A DNA stretch of 5,615 nucleotides, from assembly GCA_026984415.1 (NCBI GenBank), contig JALSSE010000009.1, positions 1 to 5,615 on the forward strand, written 5' to 3'. Of the stretch, positions 1 through 5,078 are shown piece by piece. The notes under the pieces were generated by a model, which had not been told where the DNA came from, searched no databases, and worked only from the letters and a program-made list of their open reading frames with translations. The stretch is from Hydrogenothermaceae bacterium (GTDB lineage Bacteria > Aquificota > Aquificae > Hydrogenothermales > Hydrogenothermaceae). Both the position numbers and the translations under genes were made by a program. Position 1 is the first letter of the stretch, and each line of letters starts with the position of its first letter.

Positions 1-234
1 AACCATGGAGAAGAAGCTAAAAAAGTTGGGTACTGTATTGCAGAAAGATTAACTGATGCTTATAGGGGAAAATACGATACAGGACTTTTCTTCAGCGGTT
101 CAAATGGACACAGGGTAAAAAGACTTGTCCATGTAAAAGATTTAATTAGAGAGCTTGTTGAAGGAATACCTTCAGGACAGGACCAGGAAATACCTGAAAG
201 TGAAAATAAAGGGATTCCCCTATACCTGAAATAA
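1..234 (+). CDS. Nitronate monooxygenase / NAD(P)H-dependent flavin oxidoreductase, C-terminal fragment
   Basis: This is an open frame entering from the left edge in frame 1 and ending at TAA 232-234, giving 77 codons of C-terminus. The start and the FMN-binding TIM-barrel core lie outside the window. The fragment carries YCIAERL, then AYRGK, GLFFSGSNGHRV and VKDLIRELVEG. This order matches the end of the 2-nitropropane dioxygenase/nitronate monooxygenase family as I know it (YCIA..L..A.RG....GL.F.G.N..RV..IV.VKEL..EL). Members are FMN enzymes that oxidise alkyl nitronates; many bacterial homologues have unknown substrates, and the fold is shared with FabK-type enoyl-ACP reductases. After the conserved helix there is a polar tail of about 20 residues rich in Glu, Pro and Ser, ending in LYLK. 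The gene is followed by 72 bp before the next start and has no convincing terminator, so read-through into the sulfur operon is possible. The family is fairly sure; the substrate is unknown. Confidence 0.75.
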   Translation, partial: NHGEEAKKVGYCIAERLTDAYRGKYDTGLFFSGSNGHRVKRLVHVKDLIRELVEGIPSGQDQEIPESENKGIPLYLK

Positions 235-245
235 TAGGGAAAATA

Positions 246-274
246 TTGAATTATATATAATTTTTATATATTAT
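246..274 (+). promoter_or_regulatory. Candidate sigma-70 type promoter for the sulfur-relay operon
   Basis: A -35-like TTGAAT (246-251) and a -10-like TATTAT (269-274) are separated by exactly 17 bp in the only sizeable non-coding gap on the plus strand. TATTAT matches the consensus at five of six bases and TTGAAT at four of six. Transcription would begin near 281 and leave a leader of about 25 nt before the ATG at 307. The whole gap is nearly pure A and T, so chance matches are likely; position and spacing are the main support. Confidence 0.4.
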
Positions 275-296
275 ATTCTATTCAAATATAATGTGT

Positions 297-300
297 GAGG
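297..300 (+). promoter_or_regulatory. Ribosome binding site that sets the moeB start
   Basis: GAGG lies six bases before ATG 307. A longer reading from GTG 295 would place this Shine-Dalgarno sequence inside the coding region and leave that start without its own site. The tusA gene downstream has the same arrangement: GAGG, six bases, then ATGTC. Confidence 0.7.
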
Positions 301-306
301 TTCGGA

Positions 307-1125
307 ATGTCTTTTCAGTTTACAGAAGAACAGATTAAAAGATACAGCAGACATATAATCCTTCCAGAAGTTGGTGGAAAAGGACAGGAAAAATTACTGA
401 AAGCCAAAGTCCTTGTAATAGGAGCCGGTGGATTAGGTTCACCTTCCCTTTACTACCTTGCAGCTGCAGGCGTTGGAACAATAGGAATAGTTGATTTTGA
501 TGTTGTGGATTTTTCAAACCTCCAGAGGCAGATTTTACATAACACATCAAGGGTTGGTACTCCAAAAGTTGAATCTGCAAAAATGACTTTAGAGGCTTTA
601 AATCCAGATGTAAAAGTAATAGCCCATAATGAAAGAATACATAAAGACAATGTTATGGATATAATAAAAGATTATGATATAGTTTTAGATGGCTCTGATA
701 ACTTTCCAACAAGGTTCTTAGTAAATGATGCGTGCTATTTTTCAAATAAACCTTTGGTTTCAGCTGCAATTTTAAGATTTGAAGGTCAATTAACAACATT
801 TGATTACAGAAATAAAGAAAATTCTCCGTGTTATAGATGCCTTTTCCCTGAACCACCTCCACCGGGATTAGTTCCAAGCTGTCAGGAAGCTGGTTTATTA
901 GGAGTAGTTGGTGGAATTATGGGGACATTACAGGCAAATGAAGCATTAAAGTTAATCCTTGGCATAGGCGAACCTTTAGTTGGAAAACTTTTAATTTTTG
1001 ATGCGTTATCAACAGAATTTAACGTTGTTAAATTAAGGAAAGATAAAAAATGTCCTTTATGTGGAGAAAAACCATCTATTACATCTTTAATAGAATACGA
1101 ACAGGCCTGTGATATTAACTTTTAA
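307..1125 (+). CDS. moeB: MoeB/ThiF/HesA-family adenylyltransferase (E1-like)
   Basis: This 272-residue cytoplasmic protein is full length for MoeB/ThiF. It opens with the typical MoeB N-terminus (RYSRHIILPEVGGKGQ, residues 12-27). The ATP-binding loop GAGGLGSP is at 39-46 and NLQRQ, with the conserved Arg, is at 71-75. DGSDN at 128-132 includes the Asp131 that binds magnesium-ATP in this family. Two CxxC pairs (Cys175/178 and Cys249/252) form the structural zinc site. Cys192 in PSCQEAGLLG matches the cysteine that ThiF-type enzymes use for thiol chemistry. The family adenylates the C-terminal glycine of a ThiS- or MoaD-like carrier so that it can be thiocarboxylated. No rhodanese domain is fused, so sulfur must come from a separate protein, perhaps the TusA encoded 20 bp downstream. 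No ThiS/MoaD gene is present here, so whether it serves molybdopterin, thiamine or another route cannot be told. ATG 307 is preferred over GTG 295 because of the GAGG site. Confidence 0.88.
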   Translation: MSFQFTEEQIKRYSRHIILPEVGGKGQEKLLKAKVLVIGAGGLGSPSLYYLAAAGVGTIGIVDFDVVDFSNLQRQILHNTSRVGTPKVESAKMTLEALNPDVKVIAHNERIHKDNVMDIIKDYDIVLDGSDNFPTRFLVNDACYFSNKPLVSAAILRFEGQLTTFDYRNKENSPCYRCLFPEPPPPGLVPSCQEAGLLGVVGGIMGTLQANEALKLILGIGEPLVGKLLIFDALSTEFNVVKLRKDKKCPLCGEKPSITSLIEYEQACDINF

Positions 1126-1135
1126 AAAACTTTAT

Positions 1136-1139
1136 GAGG
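1136..1139 (+). promoter_or_regulatory. Ribosome binding site that sets the tusA start
   Basis: GAGG precedes ATG 1146 by six bases; a second GAGG (1142-1145) touches that ATG and is too close to act. An upstream in-frame ATG at 1134 overlaps the first GAGG and would add four residues (MRLR) not expected in TusA proteins. The start at 1146 is therefore preferred. Confidence 0.65.
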
Positions 1140-1145
1140 TTGAGG

Positions 1146-1388
1146 ATGTCAGAACTTAAAACAGATAGAGAACTGGACTTAAAAGGGGAAGTTTGTCCCT
1201 TTACTTTTGTAAAAAGTAAACTGATTTTAGAACAGATGGAACCAGGAGAAACTTTAAAAGTAATACTTGATTATAAACCTTCTGTTGAAAATGTGCCAAA
1301 AAGTATGAGAGAAGAAGGACAGGAAGTAATTGAAGTAAAAGAAGTTGGAGAAAATCTGTGGGAAGTTATTGTTAGGAAGGTAAAATGA
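1146..1388 (+). CDS. tusA: TusA/SirA-family sulfur carrier with CPFT motif
   Basis: This 80-residue protein has the usual TusA size. It carries LDLKGEVCPF at residues 10-19 with the persulfide-accepting Cys17, then a first helix (FVKSKLILEQM) and the PGE turn (33-35) before the core strand LKVILDY. In E. coli, TusA takes sulfur from cysteine desulfurase IscS and passes it to TusBCD for tRNA 2-thiouridine; in sulfur oxidisers TusA works with DsrEFH. Canonical TusA has Cys-Pro-x-Pro; here the second Pro is Thr (CPFT). I recall such CPFTFVK variants from sulfur-metabolising bacteria beside E1-like and DsrE genes, which suggests a distinct subgroup. It lies 20 bp after the MoeB/ThiF gene, and its stop overlaps the next start by four bases (ATGA, 1385-1388), so the two are translationally coupled. 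The family is sure; the partner is inferred. Confidence 0.87.
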   Translation: MSELKTDRELDLKGEVCPFTFVKSKLILEQMEPGETLKVILDYKPSVENVPKSMREEGQEVIEVKEVGENLWEVIVRKVK

Positions 1389-1687
1389 AACTCCTTATAA
1401 TTTTAGCAAGCAATCCATACTCTCACGATTTCCATACAGCTGTAAAACTTGCAGAAAGTTCACTTGAAAGAAACCACCAAACATCAATGTTTTTTATGGG
1501 AAATGGAGAATATTCAATAAACAGAGATGAAATAAAAAATCTTGTAGAAAAAGGATTAAAAGTGTTTTACTGTGCCCATAATGCAGAACAGAGAAAAATA
1601 AAACCTGAAAGCTGGGCTGAAAGCAGTAGTATGTACGGACTTGCAAAATTGGTAACAGAAGCAGATAAAGTTTTAATGCTTGATTAA
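1385..1687 (+). CDS. dsrE: DsrE-like sulfur relay protein
   Basis: This 100-residue protein has the DsrE/TusD fold pattern: first strand KLLIILASNPYS (2-13), helix, second strand TSMFFMGNGEYS (33-44), helix, then VFYCAHNAEQR (60-70) and a final strand DKVLMLD. Cys63 is its only cysteine and sits at the end of the third strand, about where DsrE and TusD carry the sulfur-accepting cysteine (Cys78). It is shorter than typical TusD/DsrE (about 130 residues), mostly in the second half. The start ATG 1385 overlaps the tusA stop. The E-F-H order of the next two genes matches dsrEFH/tusDCB, so a hexameric complex accepting persulfide from the neighbouring TusA is likely. An alternative is a stand-alone DsrE-family protein not in a complex. 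No signal peptide or membrane segment is visible, so it is cytoplasmic. Confidence 0.75.
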   Translation: MKLLIILASNPYSHDFHTAVKLAESSLERNHQTSMFFMGNGEYSINRDEIKNLVEKGLKVFYCAHNAEQRKIKPESWAESSSMYGLAKLVTEADKVLMLD

Positions 1688-1698
1688 CTGGTGAAAAA

Positions 1699-2049
1699 AT
1701 GGCAAAGAAAAAAGTAGTTTTTATCTTAAAATCAAATCCTTTTAGCTGGAAAGCTTTTGAAGCGTTAAGAGAAGCAGTTGGAATGTCAATGGAACACAGT
1801 GTTACTTTCATTTTCATAAAAGATGGTGTTTACACTTTAACTGACTGGAAGCCTGAAATGATAGGAATTGACCCTATTGATAAATCTATTGAAGCTTTAG
1901 GTATGATGGAAGGGAAAATAATTGCTGAAGAAGAGGCTGTCAGAGAAAGGGGAGTAATCCTGAAAGAATGGCCAACAGAAATATCTATAAAACCAAAGGA
2001 AGAAATTTGCGAGTTAGTCAGTGAAGCTGAGGTTGTGATAACATGGTAA
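1699..2049 (+). CDS. dsrF: DsrF/TusC-like sulfur relay subunit
   Basis: This 116-residue protein begins KKKVVFILKSNPFS, resembling the start of the preceding DsrE-like protein (both have SNP-aromatic-Ser), then has a second strand VTFIFIKDGVYTL (35-47). The region matching the DsrE cysteine reads VILKEWP (86-92), with no Cys, as expected for the non-catalytic TusC/DsrF subunit. A single cysteine, Cys104, lies in the last helix (KEEICELV) and the chain ends in VVITW. The middle section with GMMEGK and an acidic helix (residues 66-85) is longer than in its upstream neighbour. It likely packs with the DsrE- and DsrH-like proteins in a TusBCD-type complex. GGTGA (1690-1694) is its ribosome binding site, 11 bp after dsrE. 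Its stop overlaps the dsrH start by seven bases. Assigning it to F rather than a second E rests on gene order and the missing cysteine. Confidence 0.7.
   Translation: MAKKKVVFILKSNPFSWKAFEALREAVGMSMEHSVTFIFIKDGVYTLTDWKPEMIGIDPIDKSIEALGMMEGKIIAEEEAVRERGVILKEWPTEISIKPKEEICELVSEAEVVITW
2029..2032 (+). promoter_or_regulatory. Ribosome binding site of dsrH inside dsrF
   Basis: GAGG within the last codons of dsrF lies ten bases before ATG 2043. It supports the overlapping dsrH start. The next junction, into pdxA, has only a weak GTGG (2271-2274) before its ATG, so pdxA probably depends more on translational coupling. Confidence 0.5.
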
Positions 2050-2285
2050 ATACAGTATGGATAATTAAAAGACCTGCAGATTTTCCAGAATTTGAGTACA
2101 TTCAGGAAGATGATATGATAATTCTTATACAGGATGCTGTGCTGAGGATACCAACCTTTGAGAACTGGGCAGCCTGTAAAGAAGATGCAATTGCAAGGAA
2201 TATAAAACTCCCTGAAGATAAACTTCTTTCGTATTTAGAAATTATTGATATTATTGAAAAATCTGAAAAAGTGGTTGTATGGTAA
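2043..2285 (+). CDS. dsrH: DsrH/TusB-like sulfur relay subunit
   Basis: This 80-residue protein shows DsrH/TusB features: an N-terminal strand (NTVWIIKRP), the family hallmark [12 protein letters not shown] (25-36), a segment [10 protein letters not shown] (45-54) that matches the ALxEDLxARGL part of TusB, and a C-terminal [12 protein letters not shown] ending in Trp, as in TusB. It is slightly shorter than the usual 95-100 residues. In Allochromatium, DsrH has a cysteine near residue 20; here that stretch ([11 protein letters not shown]) has none, and the only cysteine is Cys45. A structural role is therefore more likely than a sulfur-carrying one, as for E. coli TusB. Its start overlaps the dsrF stop and its stop overlaps the pdxA start, each time by the same seven bases, ATGGTAA. 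Partners should be the two preceding DsrE-fold proteins. Confidence 0.78.
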   Translation: MVNTVWIIKRPADFPEFEYIQEDDMIILIQDAVLRIPTFENWAACKEDAIARNIKLPEDKLLSYLEIIDIIEKSEKVVVW

Positions 2286-3232
2286 AAAAATTTGGAATAT
2301 CTTTAGGAGACCCATCAGGAATATCACCGGAAATATTTATAAAATCAATACCTTCACTAAAAAACGGAATTTTTATACTTTACGGTTCTAAATCAATATT
2401 AGAAAAAACTTCTAAAAAATTAGGTCTAAATTTTAATATCAATATTATTAACTTACCTGAAGAAGCTGAAAAAGAAGGTGTTTATTTAATAAATATAAAC
2501 GATAATGATTTTGAAATAGGTAAACCTTCCAAAGAAACTGGACAAACTTCTGTAGATTATCTAAAAAGAATAGTAGAAGACGTTTTAAACAAAAAATTAG
2601 ATGGAATTATAACACTTCCCATTTCAAAAAAATATATTATGGAAGCAGGTTTTAAATATGCAGGACATACAGATTACCTTGCTGATGTATCAGGAGTAAA
2701 AGAATACCTTATGGTTCTTATGTGTAAAAAAATGAAAGTTGCACTGATAACAACCCACATTCCATTAAAAGATGTTCCTTTATCTATCACAAAAGAAAAA
2801 ATAATAAACAAAGGAATACTTTTATGGAAAGAACTTAAGGAAAAATTTAAAATAAAAAATCCGAAAATAGCGGTATTAGGATTAAATCCACACGCTGGAG
2901 ATGGTGGTAATATTGGGAAAGAAGAAATAGAAATAATTAAACCTGCAGTTTATGTATTAAGGGAAAAAGGAATTAATGTAACAGAACCTATTTCTGCTGA
3001 TACAGGATTCAACAGATTTAAAGAGTTTGATGCCTACCTTGCAATGTACCATGACCAGGGATTAATACCATTAAAACTATTGTGTTTTAAAAAAGCGGTA
3101 AATATAACACTGGGACTTCCATTTGTAAGGACATCACCAGACCACGGAACAGGTTATGACATTGCAGGAAAGGGAATTGCAGACCCATCATCTTTTTTAG
3201 AAGCTGTAAAATTAGCCCAAAAATTAGTTTAA
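2279..3232 (+). CDS. pdxA: 4-hydroxythreonine-4-phosphate dehydrogenase
   Basis: This 317-residue protein is close to the usual PdxA length (about 320-330). It catalyses NAD-dependent oxidation of 4-phosphohydroxy-L-threonine; the decarboxylated product is condensed by PdxJ with deoxyxylulose 5-phosphate into pyridoxine 5'-phosphate. The N-terminal motif GDPSGISPE is at 10-18; most PdxA proteins read GDPAGIGPE. The AGHTDYLA motif is at 128-135. The three metal-binding histidines appear in TTHIPL (His160), LNPHAGDGG (His205) and [11 protein letters not shown] (His258). The C-terminal active-site stretch [14 protein letters not shown] is at 284-297. ATG 2279 leaves nine residues before the GDP motif, which is normal, so the seven-base overlap with dsrH is real. 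The gene is thus tied to the sulfur-relay genes. The product is cytoplasmic and normally a homodimer. Vitamin B6 made here supplies PLP, the cofactor of cysteine desulfurases, but that functional link is inference. Confidence 0.95.
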   Translation: MVKKFGISLGDPSGISPEIFIKSIPSLKNGIFILYGSKSILEKTSKKLGLNFNINIINLPEEAEKEGVYLININDNDFEIGKPSKETGQTSVDYLKRIVEDVLNKKLDGIITLPISKKYIMEAGFKYAGHTDYLADVSGVKEYLMVLMCKKMKVALITTHIPLKDVPLSITKEKIINKGILLWKELKEKFKIKNPKIAVLGLNPHAGDGGNIGKEEIEIIKPAVYVLREKGINVTEPISADTGFNRFKEFDAYLAMYHDQGLIPLKLLCFKKAVNITLGLPFVRTSPDHGTGYDIAGKGIADPSSFLEAVKLAQKLV

Positions 3233-3247
3233 AATAAAACAAAAAAC

Positions 3248-3252
3248 GGAGA
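3248..3252 (+). promoter_or_regulatory. Ribosome binding site of argJ
   Basis: GGAGA lies five bases before ATG 3258 in the 25-bp gap after pdxA. It is a strong site that fixes the argJ start. The gap shows no terminator, so argJ probably belongs to the same transcript. Confidence 0.6.
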
Positions 3253-3257
3253 AAGTT

Positions 3258-4418
3258 ATGGATATAAAAATGGGAATAGCCAGAGCTGGAATAAAACCCT
3301 CTGGAGATTACGATATTTTAGTTTTAAAATTCCCTGAATCTGTATACAGTGTTTATTTAACACAAAACACTTTAGCTGCACCTCCTGTTATTTACGATAG
3401 ACTTGTCAGTGAAATGCAGGAAACAATATCTGCAATAGTTGTAAATAGTGGAAATGCAAATGCTGCAACAGGAATTAAAGGGATGGAAAATACAGAAAAA
3501 ATGGCTGAAATGGTTGCAGAGAAATTTGATTTATATAAAGAAGAAGTTATGGTATTTTCAACAGGGGTCATCGGAGTTCAACTTCCTATGGAAAAAGTTG
3601 AAACTGGAATTAATCAGGCTGTAAATAATTTGCAAGAATTAGATTTAGAATTAGCCGCAAAAGCAATATCAACTACAGATTCATTCCCTAAATTTTATGA
3701 AATTGCAGATGAAATTGACGGGAAAAAATACACAATAAAAGGAATTGCAAAAGGGGCAGGGATGATTCATCCCAACATGGCAACAATGTTAGCTTACATA
3801 TTTACAGACGTTCAGATAGAAAAGGAACTACTTGATAAAAGTTCTAAAATAGTTTTAGAAAGAAGTTTTAATTCTATTGATGTAGATGGATGTGAAAGTA
3901 CAAATGACAGTTTTTTAGTTGTTGCAACTGGAGAATCTGATTTAAAAATTGATGACTCAAATAAAGTCCAATTTACAAAACAACTGTTAAAAGTTGCAAC
4001 AGAGCTTGCAAAAATGATTGTAAAAGATGGTGAAGGTGCAACAAAATTAATTGAAATAAATGTCCATCAGGCAGAAACAAAAGAAGAAGCAAAAGAAATT
4101 GCTGAAGCAATAGCTTTATCCAATCTATTTAAAACAGCAATGTTTGGAAATGACCCAAACTGGGGAAGAATTTTAGCTGCTGTAGGACAGACACATTTTA
4201 ATATCGATTTCTCAAAAGTTAAACTTTATTTAGGTGATATTCTCCTTTACAGTGAAGAGCCAGTGGATTTTGATAGGGTGGAAGCTGAAAATTACCTTAA
4301 AAATAACAAAGAAATAACTATTGATTTATACCTTGGGAAAGGTGAAAGCAGCTGGCGATACTATACCTGTGATTTAACTTACAAATACGTTGAAATAAAC
4401 GCAGAATATACAACTTAA
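3258..4418 (+). CDS. argJ: Glutamate N-acetyltransferase / ornithine acetyltransferase
   Basis: This 386-residue ArgJ transfers the acetyl group from N-acetylornithine to glutamate, recycling it in arginine biosynthesis. Some ArgJ enzymes also make N-acetylglutamate from acetyl-CoA; which type this is cannot be read here. The protein is made as a precursor that cleaves itself before a nucleophilic Thr. That site is visible in KGAGMIHPNMATML (165-178), with cleavage expected between Ala175 and Thr176 to give alpha and beta chains. Other family marks are the N-terminal GIKPSGDYD (11-19), TQNTLAAPPV (35-44), the NSGNANAATG loop (63-72), STGVIG (101-106, oxyanion-hole Thr-Gly), STNDSFLV, GNDPNWGRILAA and a C-terminus ending YVEINAEYTT that matches full-length ArgJ. 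The loop usually reading VDGDxSTND has Cys in place of the acidic residue (VDGCESTND). It is 25 bp after pdxA with a good Shine-Dalgarno site. Its stop abuts the stop of the convergent nucleotidyltransferase gene. Confidence 0.96.
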   Translation: MDIKMGIARAGIKPSGDYDILVLKFPESVYSVYLTQNTLAAPPVIYDRLVSEMQETISAIVVNSGNANAATGIKGMENTEKMAEMVAEKFDLYKEEVMVFSTGVIGVQLPMEKVETGINQAVNNLQELDLELAAKAISTTDSFPKFYEIADEIDGKKYTIKGIAKGAGMIHPNMATMLAYIFTDVQIEKELLDKSSKIVLERSFNSIDVDGCESTNDSFLVVATGESDLKIDDSNKVQFTKQLLKVATELAKMIVKDGEGATKLIEINVHQAETKEEAKEIAEAIALSNLFKTAMFGNDPNWGRILAAVGQTHFNIDFSKVKLYLGDILLYSEEPVDFDRVEAENYLKNNKEITIDLYLGKGESSWRYYTCDLTYKYVEINAEYTT

Positions 4419-5078
4419 TTACGATAAAGACCTTACAAAATTTATAGCCTGTTCTTTTGTCTTAACAATTCCCTCTATCTGTGCTTTTATCAGCATATTT
4501 TTTATTCCTCCAACTTTTGGAGAAGGTTTTAAACCAAGAATATCCATTATTTCTTTCCCTGTCAGTAAAGGTTCCTCAACTATTTCCTTTTTATACCTGT
4601 TAAAGTAATAATCCTGTAAATATAGGATAAATTCTTCCATTTCTTTTAAAAATTTCCTATCTTCTGATGTTGCAAGGCTATCTGAAAGGGTTAAGATAAA
4701 AAGGTGAGGGGATATATCCTTATTTTCATACCAGAAAAAGTTTAGTTCTTTATCTGTTAAACTTCCTGATTTTTTTAAAAAGAAAAGCTTTGAAATTGAA
4801 AGATGATTTCTTATTAATTTTGAACAAAAATAATAGGCTTTTTTACCTAATGCTATCTCCTTTGATATATTTCTAAAAATTTTTGTTCCTTCATCATCGT
4901 GGTTTCTGTAAAATCCATTTTTAATAGGAACATAAGCCTTTCCTACATCGTGGAAAAAACCTGTAAATTTTAGAAGGGTTATATCTGTAAATTCAGAAAA
5001 GAAAATCTGTTTACCAAAATCTTTTAGAAAAAATTCATCTATAAAATTCTCTTTTTTTTTAAGAAATTTTCCATATAT
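4419..5078 (-). CDS. cca: tRNA nucleotidyltransferase, 3' part (HD domain and tail) in the -1 frame
   Basis: After the A9 run, the -1 frame stays open from 5078 to TAA at 4421-4419. The 210 codons from 5051 on encode the rest of the protein. GFFHDVGK supplies the HD pair, followed by RNHDDEGTKIF and IRNHL, the further metal-binding histidines of HD domains. Then comes a helical stretch with LTLSDSLATSED, and finally the tail PLLTGKEIMDILGLKPSP with AQIEGIVKTKEQA, typical of CCA-adding enzymes (LLxGxDLMxxLGLxPGP...AQxxGxVxTxEEA). The first HD histidine (EHSLKTVEYMEN) is coded upstream of the shift, so the domain is split between frames. There is no ATG, GTG or TTG in this frame before ATG 4640, which is past the HD motif. 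This part can therefore only be made as a continuation of the 5' part by frameshifting or slippage, unless the A9 run is a sequence error. The absence of stops and the preserved motifs argue against an old pseudogene. Confidence 0.8.
   Translation of the reverse strand: MYGKFLKKKENFIDEFFLKDFGKQIFFSEFTDITLLKFTGFFHDVGKAYVPIKNGFYRNHDDEGTKIFRNISKEIALGKKAYYFCSKLIRNHLSISKLFFLKKSGSLTDKELNFFWYENKDISPHLFILTLSDSLATSEDRKFLKEMEEFILYLQDYYFNRYKKEIVEEPLLTGKEIMDILGLKPSPKVGGIKNMLIKAQIEGIVKTKEQAINFVRSLS

Noticed and set aside
253..271. Intrinsic terminator after the nitronate monooxygenase fragment
   Set aside because: The stem is only A-T pairs with a three-base loop and has no following run of T; it would be unstable, especially in a thermophile.
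295..306. GTG 295 as the start of the MoeB/ThiF protein
   Set aside because: It would put the GAGG site inside the coding region; ATG 307 has that site at six bases and gives the normal MoeB N-terminus.
335..877. Minus-strand open frames across the MoeB/ThiF gene, and a similar one at 1494-1817
   Set aside because: They lie antisense to well-supported genes and show no family motifs or start signals; they are shadows of the plus-strand coding.
1134..1145. ATG 1134 as the tusA start
   Set aside because: It overlaps the Shine-Dalgarno GAGG, lacks a site of its own and adds MRLR; ATG 1146 fits better.
4419..4640. A separate 73-residue minus-strand gene starting at ATG 4640
   Set aside because: Its sequence is the typical C-terminal tail of a CCA-adding enzyme and its frame is open without a stop up to 5078, so it is part of the longer gene.
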